From Tetradesmus obliquus (Eukaryota; Chlorophyta; Chlorophyceae; Sphaeropleales; Scenedesmaceae), in contig CP126197.1 in NCBI GenBank assembly GCA_030272155.1, positions 868,001 through 932,000 on the forward strand: a DNA stretch of 64,000 nucleotides, written 5' to 3'. The notes below the pieces were generated by a model. That model was not told where the DNA came from and searched no databases. It saw nothing but the letters and a program-made list of their open reading frames with translations. Shown piece by piece: positions 1 through 13,300 of this stretch (within the stretch, counting starts at the first letter, position 1; each line of letters begins with the position of its first letter). The position numbers and the translations under genes were made by a program.

Positions 1-110
1 AACATGTGTCATTTAGCACAGATACTTGTTGCTGGCATCCTGCAAGCACTTGCAGCAGCCATGCACGTTGATTGTGCGTCTGCCAAGTCAGCACAGTCTG
101 CAGAGCTCAC

Positions 111-519
111 TTGACGCAGCAACGCGCAGCTGCTGCTGTGCATCTGCAGTCAAAGCAGGTGTACTGCTTGGCAGCTTGGCTGCAGCAGCGAGGATCTCGC
201 AGATCATGCTTATGCAGCTCAGGTCCAAAGCTGGGGCTTGCATGATGCCCTGCTGCTGTTGCTGCAGATGCAGCAGAGCCGTGCCAGCGAAGCCTATAAA
301 CATGGAAACCGTGCCGTCGAACAGTCTAACAAACTGCGAGGGTTCCTTGGATGCGTCAGTAAAGGAAAACCCCGCAATTCTGCCAGTCAACAATTGGTTG
401 AGCTGCACGAACGCGGCACGGAACTGAGCCAGCTCGCAGAAGGCAGCATTGCGAAGCCCTCTCAGAGCTTCGAATGAGTTTATTAGGCTTTCCACCGGAT
501 TTGGAAGCGCGGCAGACAT
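111..519 (-). CDS. First exon of a MYND-family paralogue, cut by the window edge
   Basis: An ATG at 519 opens a reading frame whose first exon ends at a GTGAGC donor at 110; the rest lies beyond the left edge. The translated module (GLRNAAFCELAQFRAAFVQL, then a leucine-rich stretch, a short Gln run and GIMQAPALDLS) matches the first exons at 36541 (+) and 48358 (-): all share GL(R/G)(N/S)A(A/S)F, a HLQQQQ-type run, an I(L/M)QAPA motif and an ICE(S/I)L..AI.LPSS motif. The donor falls at the same place as in the 48358 copy. The module is predicted helical; I know no function for it. In the best preserved copy it lies upstream of a MYND zinc finger, so this is probably a third or fourth member of that local family. 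Whether a MYND exon follows cannot be seen. Confidence 0.6.
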
Positions 520-1828
520 TGCCGTGAGTTTGCAACGAGATTGTTCACTGTACAGGTGCTGACGGTCAAACAGTTTTCATGATCTTTTGCTTGAAGCGGG
601 ACATCTAGCAGCCCTCAAAAATGTGGCTTTTGTTGGCATCAGGTTCAACAATATTGCTGTGGACCCACTGTTAACACGGCGATATTGGCTTGTCACCATG
701 TGGTTCACATCAGGTCAAGGTCATTACATCAGTTGTCAGCTTTTGGCTGCTCAACTCTACAGAAGCGTTGAGAAAGGAGCAACTAGTAGCGATGACGATG
801 ATGAGGCAATGCCATGGCCCAAAAGATGGAACCTCGGACCCCAGCTTGATGTCCTGCAAGCGGCCTGAAGGCCATCTAGCTAGGTCTGTTGTTTCATTGC
901 CAGGTTCAGTATCAGTTTCTGTCCTTGACTGCTGATGCAACCGCGTGATATTGATCTAGCTTCCACAGGATGGCAGGGGACCTGACTTTCACTGACTTCC
1001 TGTCGCACACGCTGGCCACCTGGGTCTGGACCTTAATCCTGGATCTCGATCTCAATCTGACTCTCACACATCCTCCCCCCTCTTCTAGTTTACAATAGAG
1101 GCAATAACTGTTGCCAACATCTTTGCAAGTGTGCTCCAGAAGAGGCGTCTGGTAGATAATGGCGCTTGACAACATAGTTAAAGATGGTGCAGTACGCAGT
1201 TTCTTCATGCAAAACAAAGCATTGACCTGATTGTGTCCATTTTGCTCATGGTTGTTCAGCCTGTGCAGGCGGGCCTGGTGCAATGCAATGTGCACGTGAC
1301 TGCGGCGGCGAATCTGGCATAAGGTTTGCTCACAGCGCCTACGTTGATGCGGGCTGCCGATCGCAAGAGCGGTCCCTGCTGCGCAACAGATCAATCAACA
1401 AAGGGCGCACCAGCCGAGCGTTGGCGCAGCTCTTGTGCGTGCACATGGCAAGCAGACCTACTGCACAGGCAAGTATCCACGGCACCATCTGTTGTGACAG
1501 CAGTAACATCCACGCTAAAAGCATACACAGCAGCATGACCAACAGAGCCTCACACCCGAGCACCTGCTGTTCCTGCAGCTGCGTGTGCTACTGAATGTGA
1601 TGCTGCATGTACTGCTGTGTGTCCTGCAAGCACAAGGCCAGGCCGCCTCGCTAAGCACATGCAACCAGCAAAGTGACAACGAGGCAGGTGACAAAGAGAG
1701 AGCGGCAACAAACCCAGCAGCACCAACGCAGGGCAAAACGTAGCTGCTCACTGCACAAGGGGCTGTTCCAGTGCCAGCCGTACTGCCTGCTTGTACTGCC
1801 TCACTGTACTGCCTGCTTGTACCGCCTC
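520..1828. other. Intergenic, no gene recognised
   Basis: The stretch lies between the 5' end of the edge gene and the 3' end of the FtsH-like gene. Open frames here are short and uncharacteristic. It probably holds the promoter of the edge gene and the 3' UTR of the FtsH-like gene; a TGTAA word (the usual chlorophyte poly(A) signal) occurs on the minus strand near 1090. Confidence 0.4.
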
Positions 1829-4800
1829 TCACTGCACGTAGCGCTCCACCTCCTTCCTGAACAGGTCAGGCACGTCCCGCTTCACCCGGAACGGACTGTT
1901 CCAGTGCCAGCCGTACTCAAACTTGCCGTCTGCCTTGCGCGGCGCGTCAAACTCACTGCCAGCGTACCACGTCTTGGCTGCAGCACCTGCCAGCGCTAGC
2001 TCCTTCTCCTCACCCTCACCACCTGATGGCCCAGCATCTGGCCCCGCATCAGGCCCTGCTCCGCCACCGCCGCTGCCGCTGCTGCTGCCGCCGCCAGGGC
2101 TGTTGGGGCCCTCTGGCCGGGGCTTGAATGGGTACAGCAGGCTGCCGTCGTCCTCCCAGCCAAAGCCCACTGTGTAGGGGTCGGGGAAGTGGATGACGCC
2201 GTTGGTCTCCAGGATGTGAGCCACCTCCTTGCCCTGCAGCATCATCAGTCGCGAGCAAGAACAGTGTTAGCAGGATCATGACAGCTGAGAGTCACTGTGT
2301 AGGGGTCGGGGAAGTGGATGACGCCGTTGGTCTCCAGGACGTGTGCCACCTGCTTGCCCTGTAAAGCAGCACGCAGAAACACCAGTGCAGGTGAGCGCAG
2401 TGAAATGGTGTGCACGAACATGTACAAAGTAGCTGCATTGCTGTTTTCCCACCAAACGCAAGGCGCCGTGTGCAGCGCAGGAAGGGCAGCCCTGGAAAGC
2501 ACAAAGCAGACTGCATTCCAGACACAGCCGCCTAACCTGCAGCACGTGCCTCTGCAGCAGCGTCCACCAGCGCCTGCAGCATGCTGTACATCCACCCTGT
2601 ACTTATATGCAGGTTGCCTGCGCAGCAGGCTGTGTACACCCACCTGCAGCACGCCGCGCTGCAGCAGTGCGTCCACCAGGGCTTGCAGCGGCTTCCAGTT
2701 GATGGCCAGCCCGTACGCCGCCTTGGCCTCGGCAGCCTCCAGCAGCTCCAGCACATCGGAGAGAGCCACGCGCGCCTGCAGCAAGGCACAAGTGTAAATG
2801 ATTAGTAAGAAGAAGGCATCAGCATCATGCGGCCTTGGCCTCAGCAGCCTCAAGCAGCTCCAGCACATCAGACAGCGCCACGCGCGCCTACAACAAAACA
2901 GAGGGCGCAAACAGGGTCAGCATCAGTATCAGTACAAAGATCAGGAGCTTGCAGTAGCCTCTACTGGCTCAAGCGCATCAGAAAGCGCCAGGTGCGCCTG
3001 CAGGCAAGCACAGTTGTTAGTATTTGAATCAGCAGCAGCAGCAGCAGCAGCAGTTGTGGCCTCGGCAGCCAGCAGCTCAAGGACATCTGAGAGCACCATG
3101 CGCGGCTGCAGGAAACAGATGGCATGGGTCAAAGTGAGAGTCAGCAAGAGTCAGCAGCGGCAGCAGATCGCAACATTTTCCATTTTTTGCAGCCACCAGC
3201 AGCTTCAGCATAGCAAAATTCGCCACGGGAGCCTCTTCTGACATCTGTGGGCTCTAACCTGCACAGCAGGAACTGTGAGGTATGTAGCTTTCCATCGCTT
3301 TTGCAAAGCATGACAAATAAACTCACCATCTCTGTGGGCATGTCGCTTGCGTGGTAGTAGAACTCCTCCTCTGATGCGTCCTTGGGTTCCAGCGTGCGCA
3401 GCAGGTCGCCGCTGCTGTCCTCACTGGCCTTGGGGTGCAGGCTCATCAGGTCCATGGGACCTGCAAGACCAGGTGTTACAGCAGCATTTGGACATTGACA
3501 GTGTCTTTAGGTGACACCATTGGGTGCAGGCTCATCAGGTCCAGGGGCCTGGGTGGGCACGTGTTGTTATAGCAGTGTTGTGACATGTGTAATATTGTGT
3601 TATCGACAAACAGCAGGGATGCTGTGACGAAATGTGTGGTGATCCACACTGTGTTACGGTCTAACGCTCAGTTGCGTACTTCTGCTTCTGCTGCTGCTGC
3701 TGCTGCTGCTCCTGCCTCACCCACCTATCTTGCGGCCCATGCCAGCACTGAGCACCATCTCCCTCGCCACCATGTTGGCGTGGAACAAGTCAGGAGCACA
3801 CAGCCCAGTCATCTGCAGGCAAAGTGCAGAGCAGAAACGCAAGACATATCAGAAGATGCGGTGCGGCATATGTGGCATGGGAACAGGTGAAGAGCACACA
3901 GCCCTGTCACCTGCAGGCGTACGCAGAAGTAAACACCCAACAGACCCTGCATTTAACAGTTAGTTCTGCAATTTGTGCAACAGTTGGACCCAGATCACCC
4001 AAAAAAATTCTGAACACGCTCTGCCGCACCTCTGCCTCGCCCATGACCATCTTCTCTGCAGCGCGGCCCGCCAGGTGCACCACCATCACGCCTTCCATGT
4101 CGCCGCGAGACAGCAGCGCGTTCGCGCGCGCAGCCTCGTCCTCAACAAACAGCGTGTAGCCTGCGGCACATTCATGCAGAAACACATAACATTGTTGAAG
4201 CGATGATGATAAAAGAAAAATCACAAGACAGGCAGCGGTCTAAGCAGCGCATTAGCGCGCCGCCTCGTCCTCAACAAAGAGCGCGTAGCCTGCGGGGCCA
4301 TACATCTCAGTCAAATCATCTCACAACACGGTTTTCTGCAAATGCAACACCACCTGATTGACACATGGTCAACAATTTCACTCCACCCGTTGTGCGTAAC
4401 GCACCATGCCATGCTATTGGCACGCTATATATGCGTCATAACCCGACACCCGCTGCAGGTCTGCACAGACGCTGCCGGTCAAGATTTGAGGCCCCACCTG
4501 TGATCATGTTGTAGGGGCAGATGCTGACGCGTGCGATCTCATCATACTCGGGCGTGATGTACGCCACCAGCGCCTTGCCGGCCTCATACACTGCGATGGA
4601 CTTGCGCAGGCTGGCAGGGATGGGGTCAGGCAGGCCGCTGTAGCCGGGCTGCGGGGCGCCCGACAGCTCCTATATGTGCAGTGCAGCAGCAGTGAATCAG
4701 ATAACGCCATGTGTGTCAGTGAAGTGTTTTTAAAGGATGGACTTGCGCAGGCTTGCAGGAATAGGGTCAGGGAGGCCGCTGTAGCCCGGCTGGGGCGCGC

Positions 4801-7800
4801 CCAATAGCTCCTGCGGTGCAGTGGCAGCAGTTCAACAACACGTTTTAAAGGGAGTGAAAGGCATAACATGTGGCGTGGCCACAGCTATAACTCCAGACAG
4901 CACCTGCAGCAGCAATGAGGTTGATGTACGGTGGTTCGGAAACAGTTGTTGGTGAAGCATGCTTTTGCGCAGGACGGCCGGGATGGGGTAAGGAAGGCCG
5001 CTGTAGCCCAGCTGAGAGGCACCCGACAGCTCCTGCAAATGCGATGCAGCAAGAGGTTGTCAATTTGCTTAGTTGTGGGTGTTGGCAAGTCACGGAATGC
5101 GGTTGCAGCCCGGCTGGCAATGCGCCCGACAGCCCCTGTGGTCCTCACATGCCAACCTCACATGCTGCAAAGAACGTTTTCCCTGATGCTTACGTACTCC
5201 TTAATCACCTGGAAGGCCTCCATGGCCGCGTAGATGTCCTCCTCAATGATCGCATCCTTAACCCCGCATGCTTGCTGAACCCCACAAACACCTGATAACA
5301 AAAACCCTGAACCCCCAAGACCTAAGCCGCACCTGGAAGGCCTCCATGGCCTTGTTCTCCATGGCCGCGTAGATGTCCTCCTCACTGATCGCCTCCCGCC
5401 CCTGGCGCGCCGCCATGCGCGCAGCACGCGCCATCAGGCCCATGCAGTCGGCACCTGCAGCACAGCAGCAGCAACAACGCAACATTGAAGTTAATGTGAA
5501 GGGTACGTTGTTTCAGAAACAAAACAACGATAGCAGACAATGCAGCATGCACCCACACGCACAACACCGACACAGCCACTTGCGCAGCCCGCCCAGTGTA
5601 TTGCAGTGCCAAAACGAAGATCAGGAGGGCCTGGCGGTTGTGGTGTATCGTATGTGGTTGTACCGGCTGTTCTGTTGGGGCTGTCCCCAGAACATCCGAG
5701 TGTGCCAATTCAGCCTGACAGTTTTGTGCCAGAAGATGGCACGCTACATGCTGTTGAACCTAGCTCATGAGCGCGTCACGCACAGTAGGGTAGTTGTACT
5801 GTCCATTTGCTGCCAACTGCTGGACCTTGCCTTGGAAGCTGCTGCCCAACCCTTCTGGCTATTGATTTGCGACAACATGCTATCTGTTGGTGTGGTTTGC
5901 ACTTAGAGCAAGCTGCCGGTGAGGTGGGGTGCCGTTGCGCACCGCAGTAAGACGTCTCTGGATATAACATGAGAGATTTGGTGCTCAAGGGTGTGCAGTG
6001 TGTTTTACGGTGCTCACTCTCCTTTTGTGGTCTCAGACCTGTGTTCAACCTGTTGTGGCTCATACCTGCGGAGCTTATGTGCCACAACGTTTTGGTCATC
6101 CAAAATAGTGCCAGGACCCACATGTAACTATCCTCTGTCAAAAATTGAGATACATCAGCGTGCCTTGACACCTACCTGTGAAGCCGCTCATGGCGCGGGC
6201 CACCTCCTGCCAGTTGATGGTGGGGTCAACAGACTTGTTGCGCGCATGCACCTGGGGAGGGCAGCAGCAGCAGCGGCAGCGGCACATGCAGTGTCAGCAA
6301 GGAACCTACAAGCGGACGACACGGAGCGCCACTTGGCGTATTGCTTCTGTATGTTCACCTGGCAAAGTCGCTTGAGTGGCTGTCGCTCAAAATTCGCCGC
6401 CCTGTGCAGCTGCACCTTCAAGCTGCGGCGTGCTTGCAAGTTTGCCGTAAACCTCAAACCCCACCAAGCCTGCTGCAAACCTTGCTAGCATCTTATCTGG
6501 TGCAATGAGTTGCAAGGTAACAAGTACAAACAATGCTTACCTGCAGGATCTCTGCGCGTCCTTCTGCGTCAGGCAGCGGCATGTAGATGATGCGGTCGAA
6601 GCGCCCCGGCCTGATCAGCGCAGCATCAATGGCGCCCGGCCTGTTGGTTGCGCCCAGCACCACCAAGCCGCGGTTGTCCTCAAAGCCGTCCATCTGCGGC
6701 ACATTCAGGTTATACCATACTTGAGTGAACAGGGAGAACATGTTTGAGACAGTGGATTGTGCTTTTGCTTGCCCCTGTTGGTTGCGCCCAGCACCACAAG
6801 GCTGCGGTTGTCCTCAAAGCCGTCCATCTGCAGGCAAGAACAAACACAAAGGTGACTTGGACGTTTCGTCTGTTGCCTCACAGAGCTGATGCAGTAGTCC
6901 ACTCAGCTGCGGCCCAATGCTGGTTGGATGGCAGAAAGGCCATGAAAAACCTTCATTCTCTCATTTTGCCCCACATGCAGCAGCAGCTTGTTGAGCATGG
7001 AGGCGCCCAATCGCCCGCAGCAGCAGCAGCCACTGCAATGTTGGACAATACCTGTACGATGTACGGCTGCATTTGAAATCTAACAGAACATAATCAGCCC
7101 ACCTGCACCAGTAGCTCGTTGATGATGGAGGCGCTCTCATCGCCCGCAGCGGCAGCCACTGTGATGTTATAACAATGCCTGTACGATGTAGGGCTGCATA
7201 TGAACACCAACATAATCAGCCCACCTGCACCAGCAGCTCTTTGAGGATGGAGGCGCTCCCATCACCCGCAGCGGCAGTCACATTGATAATTCAAAACCAC
7301 CAGTACGATGTGCGCTACATAAAAAAACAGCAAAAACACATCAGCCCACCTGCACCAGCAGCTCGTTGATGATGGACGCGCTCTCATCACCCGCAGCGGC
7401 AGCACCACGTGCCGCACCCAGCGCATCAAACTCGTCCACAAACAGCACCAAGCACATAAAAAGCTTCCTGGCTCTTCTGGCAGAAACCAACTCGTTGACA
7501 GCTGACACAGATCTGTAACATGCAGCTCACATGCCAGCTGCTGATGGTTCTAAAGCACACCGCAACCGCTAAATAATGGTTTAAATTAATGCCCACCTGC
7601 ACCAGCAGCTCGTTGATGATGGACGCGCTCTCATCGCCCGCAGCGGCAGCGCCACGTGCCGCACCCAGCGCGTCAAACTCGTCCACAAACAGCACCGCGG
7701 GCGCAAAGTTGCGCAGCATCTCAAACGTCTCGCGGATGCGACGCGCGCCCACTCCGGTGTACACGTCGTAGAAGTCCGTGCCTGCAGGCAAAAAGCGACA

Positions 7801-8728
7801 AGGTCGCAGCAGCAGGTTTCAAGGCTTTGCACAACATGCAAGGGGTCAGGGATAATGCACATTGACGCCCGTGTACACATCATAGACGTCCGTGCCTGCG
7901 AGGTTCAGGGAGCACGGGGAAGCGTAAGAGACTTGACCGTTTTGCAGCAATTGACATATGGGGCCCTGTCAAGTACTGTGACTGCAGCTTACGCTTTACC
8001 CAACATGCCTACGGCAGCAGCAGCAGCAGCAGCAGCTCCGGGCTCACCGGAGCAGGTGAACATCTTGCCGCCGCTCTCCGATGTGATGGCCTTGGCCGGC
8101 AGCACAGCCAAAAGCTTGTAACACGCAGATTACAGTTACACAAACATGTGCAAAACACCGCTCACCTGAGCAGGTGAACATCTTGACGCCGCTCTCTGCT
8201 GCGATGGCCTTGGCCAGCAGCGTCTTGCCTGTGCCGGGGGCGCCCGCCAGCAGCACGCCACCGATGCGGCTCACACCACGCAGCCGCAGCAGCGCTGCAA
8301 TGAAAAAGGACAACAGCGACAGAGCAGAACACGATTTTATTGGGCTGTGTAAGGCCAAGCACAGCAGCAGCACGCCACCGATGCGGCTCACGCCACGCAG
8401 CCGCAGCAGGGCTGTGAACAGACAGATACATCACGACAGCAGCGACAGCGACACACATCTGTTGGGAGATATTCATTATACACTTCATGTAATGCGCAAA
8501 GCGTACCTGCAGCTGCACACACATTGAATATTCTCCGGTTGTGCGGCCCAGGTAACATGCAACAGTTGTTGGTCAACGGCCCTGTAGTTGTACCGCAGGG
8601 TTTTGCTCACCAGGGTTTTTGAGGTAGTCGATGATCTCCTCAATTTCCGCCTTGACCTCATCGATGCCGTTGATGTCGTCCCACCCAATGAACTCGGGCC
8701 CGCTGGTGTCGATGAACACCTGACACGC

Positions 8729-8759
<31 letters not shown>

Positions 8760-10318
8760 GCACGGTTACACACGTGTTGCAGGGTTGCTAGTGACAGCTG
8801 TGTCCGCATGATGCCCGGAGCTGGTGTCATCCCACCCAACGAACTCGAGCCCGCTGGTGTCGATGAACACCTGCATTGTGGGTGGCAGCAGAAAATGCAG
8901 CGATCGTACATGATCCAGAGGCGCGGTAACACGGCCTTCTGAGGCAGCAGCAGCCTTACAAGCACCATCGGTACGCTACGTGCTGACGACATCCCATCCA
9001 ATTGACACTGGACTGCTTGTGGACACTGGATACCTCGAGCAGCAAGCAGCGTAAGTGCAACCTGAGCAGCGAACAACTGGAGGTGCATACAGAACATGCT
9101 CACCTAGTGCTGCCATCCAGCTCACCTGGAGCGCAACATAAGGTTTAAGCTTTGAGCCCAGGAGCAGTTGCAAACCGAACAAAAGATACCAACATTATCA
9201 ATGTAACGTGTATGCAGCTCACCTGGCGTGCCGGGGACCTGAAGTTAAGCTTGGTGCCCAAGCGCAGGATCTGTCCGGGTAACTGCTTAGTCCCTGCCGT
9301 CCAAACAGCAGCTACATTTTGCAGAAGTATAAGAGCAACCGGCGGCTCCTAAGCTGCCCATCGCCCATCTTGCTCACCTGGCGCGCCGGCGACCTGAAGT
9401 TGAGTTTTGTGCCCACGTGCAGGATCTCCCGCCTGTAGCGGATGAACTCGCGCCGCCGGAACTTGTTGGGCACCGGGTCCAGGATCCAGGTGTGCAGCAG
9501 CCAGAAGATTGCGGAGATGGCCACAAAGGGCATCGTGTAGCGCGCGATCTGTATCAAGGCACATGGGAGAATACAGCACAAGTAGTCAGGCACCGGCATG
9601 CAACTGCTGAAGCACAGTTCGTGTAGCGCGCGATCTGCAGCGCAGCGTAGATTGTCACGCAAAACAGCTGGCAGTTAGGCATCCAGCGGTTGAAGTGTAT
9701 CGCGTAAATGCTGCTGGGCATAAAGGCAACCAACAAGAAGCAACCTTGCTTGTTCCTGCATGCGCTGCGCTGCCTGCATGAGGAAGGCTCCCTGCAGCCG
9801 GAACCATACAATACAATATGATATGATATAATATAATATAATATAATATTAGTAATATAATATAATATAATATTAGTAATATAATATAATATAATATAAT
9901 ATAATATAATATAAAAAGTAACAATATAATACATACTAATAATATACATATAACCTTTTGACCGTTCCTGCAAGCCCTGCCCTCACTTGTATGAGGAAGG
10001 CGTGCTGCAGCCTGTCTCCCTCATAGCTCGCAGCCCTATCAACCATTCCTGCAGATCCTATCCACCAAAACCCGGATCAGCTTGTGAGGTAAGCAGGTGC
10101 TGATTCAGCACGCACCTGTATGAGGATGGCGCCCTGCAGCCTATATGTCCCCTCAAATCGTCAAGGATATCACAATCAGATTCAAACAGCGCACCACGCT
10201 GAGCTCACCTGAATGAGGAATGCGCGCTGCAGCCTGTCTCCCTCGTAGCTTGTGTGAGTCAGCATTACGCCGTGCAGCAGCAGGTGCTCCGCCAGGTCGG
10301 GATCAGGCGCCAGCACCA

Positions 10319-10360
<42 letters not shown>

Positions 10361-13300
10361 CGCCAACTCTCAAACACAAACGTACACCTGTTGTTATCGT
10401 CTTGAACATATAGTGACCTGGACACAGCACCGCTGCCAGCAGGTGGCAGCATCACCGATCACCACATACAGTTGTTGCCTCTAGCAGGTGCAGGGAACTA
10501 GTACTGCCGAGCAGCACAGCAGCACAGCATGCACATGCGCCTCACCTTGCACTGGCGTGCGCCGCCTGGCGCGCTGGCCTTGAGCGTGACAATGGCTGCG
10601 CTCTGCTCGGGGCCGTACACGCGCAGCGCGTCAACATGACCCTCGCCCACCAGCGTCCTGCAAGTCAGAACAAGCAGCAAGGACCGCGGGAGTAAATCCA
10701 GAGCTCCATTGTAACGCAACGCTAGAGGTGCAGTGCATGGCCCTCGCCCACCAGCGTCCTGCAAGCCAGAACAAGCAGGGAAACAAAGGACGCAGCTGTG
10801 TACTTCAAGGAGTTGGGGCGTACACGCGCAGCGCGTCAACATGGCCCTTACCCACCACTGTCCTGCGAGCCAGAACAAGCAGAAATACACAAGTCACAGC
10901 CCTACAACTTGAAAAGGATCGACCCCATACACGCGCAGCGCGTCAACGTGGCCCTCGCCCACCAGCGTCCTGCAAGTCAGATCAGGCAGCAAGGACCACG
11001 GGAGTAACTTCAGAGCTCCATTGTAACGCAACGCAACGCTAGGGGTGCAGTGCATGGCCCTCGCCCACCAGCGCCCTGCGAGCAAAAACAAGCACAATCA
11101 TTATGAGCACAGCAGCTGAAAGTTCTGTACGACAAAACTCGGGGCCATACACGCGCAGCGCGTCAACGTGGCCCTCGCCACCCAGCATCCAGCGAGTCAG
11201 AACAAGCAGAATCAGACACAACTCACAGCCACATTGCGTGTTTCGAACCACTTGTCATGTGCAAATGTGCCGCAGAACATATTAACATCCGATGATGCAG
11301 GCGAGTTGTTGGAGCAACATAATTCCTTGGTTGCCGGCTACGTGGGCACATGGCGGCATTGCATTGCAGCTGGGAACAAGCACGGCCTCCAAGACACCTA
11401 GTAAGCAAAAAGCGGTTATTGGTTGTGCGTCCAATATTGTGCGTCCAATGTGGAGCGTCAACCCAGGTGTACCAGAAAGAGCAATCACAACACAAACTCG
11501 GCACATGTGTTGCCGTCGATCTGGTATGGGAAGTTAGCCTAGGTCATTCAAGAAAGTTGAGCTCAACTCAATTTCCTTGATGACCTAGGCTGGCCCCCAA
11601 ACCACATCAACGACATCACTTTTGCCGAGGGACATGCTATGATTCTATCTCAACAAATCCATGTAGGTTTCCGCCAGGCTGCCTCCACTCACGAGCTGCA
11701 AAAGCAGCATGGCAAGAATCAACGGGTGATTGGCAAGCAATGCCAGGGCGCTCAAAGACAAGACATGCATGCAGTTGTACATGCAGCTGAGTTGCTGGTC
11801 TAGCGCTGGTTGATCCTGGCGGCAGCTCACTCAAGTGCAATGGTCTGACAATATGCTAACAGAAACTGCTTCAGAGTGCGCCACCGCCAAGCTCAACCAG
11901 TGCTACACCGGCCCAACAACAACCCGACCACGGCCAAGCAGCTGGCTCTGCTGAAGCGCCTGGACTACTATGGACCCACACCCAAGTCACCCATCGATGC
12001 GCCCAAGGCAACCAACAGCCTGCTGCAGAAAAGCAGTGTAGCCACGCCAAAGCACTTATCATTCATCAACATGCTTACTCTGCTTGCAGGCACAAACACA
12101 GACCCAGCAAAGCTCACCAGCAAGCTGCGCCGCCAGCGCCGCCACCGTTGCCGCCGCCAGTGCGGTGCAGGTTTGCCTTGTACATGAACATCAGCAGCTT
12201 GCTGATTTCCAAGTACAAGACACACATGCACGGCACTGACGAGCGGCAACGGCGGCGGTGCTGACGGCAGGGGCTGTAGTTGGTGCCGTGGCAGGGCCAA
12301 CCGCCGTGGCAAAGGCAGGGGCGGGCGCCATCGATACCATCACCGTAAACAATGTGGTAATGCATGCACCCTGCAGCTGCCCTGCAAACAATATAAAAAC
12401 ATTCATACATTCAAAAACAACCCTCAGAACTCACCACAGCTGTGTGTAGCTCAGCTCCTGCAGGTGCTCCTGCACACGCCACGCGGTGCGCAGCGAGGCC
12501 TGCGGGCCCACCACCATAGCCGCCTCCTCCATCTTCTCGGTGGTGAAGGCATCTGTGCCGATGTCGCTGGAGCGCACCTGCAGGTGCGAAATGACATGAT
12601 ATTAACAATAAAGTAACAAGACTGCCAGGGGTCAACATCATGGCCACCGCCTTCATACCCTACCATGTCATGATTGGGCGCACCTGGATCACATCGAATC
12701 AAGTTGGTTTTATGTCTCCAAAGCCCACCTGGATCTTCTCGCCGTCCCCTTCATCGCCAACAGCTGCTCTGCCAGCTTCTCCTCAAACTCCTTGGCTGAC
12801 CATTGCCCAAACCTTTAGTCACATCAATCCAACAAACAACAAGGCCTTAGGCCCACCTGGATCTTCTCGCCGTCTCCCTCACCCGCAAAAGAGCTGCTCC
12901 GTCAGCTGCTTGTCAAAGTCCTTGGTGTCGCCTCTTTGACCAGACCACGCACAACACGGAAATGACAATAGTAACAGCGCATTAACGCTCACCTGGATCT
13001 TCTCGCCATCCCCTTCATCAGCGAAGAGCTGCTCCGCCAGCTTCTCCTCAAAGTCCTTGGCGTCACCTTTCTTGTCAAGGCCGTCCTCCATCTCCTGCTG
13101 GATGGCCTGCAGCAGCAATATTAACATATAACACAATTAAATAACATTTACTTCAATACAAGGCATGTCAGCAAGGTTGAACACTTGGTCAGGCAATCTT
13201 CTATCTCCTGCTGGATGGCCTGCCAGTAACAGTTTACACCACACAGCATGGACCAGCAAGAATCTGTCACACCACGTGCACAAGGCTTTGTCTTTCACAA

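Noticed and set aside
9805-9952. Organelle DNA insertion
   Set aside because: Simple AT pentamers with no organelle gene; a microsatellite explains it.
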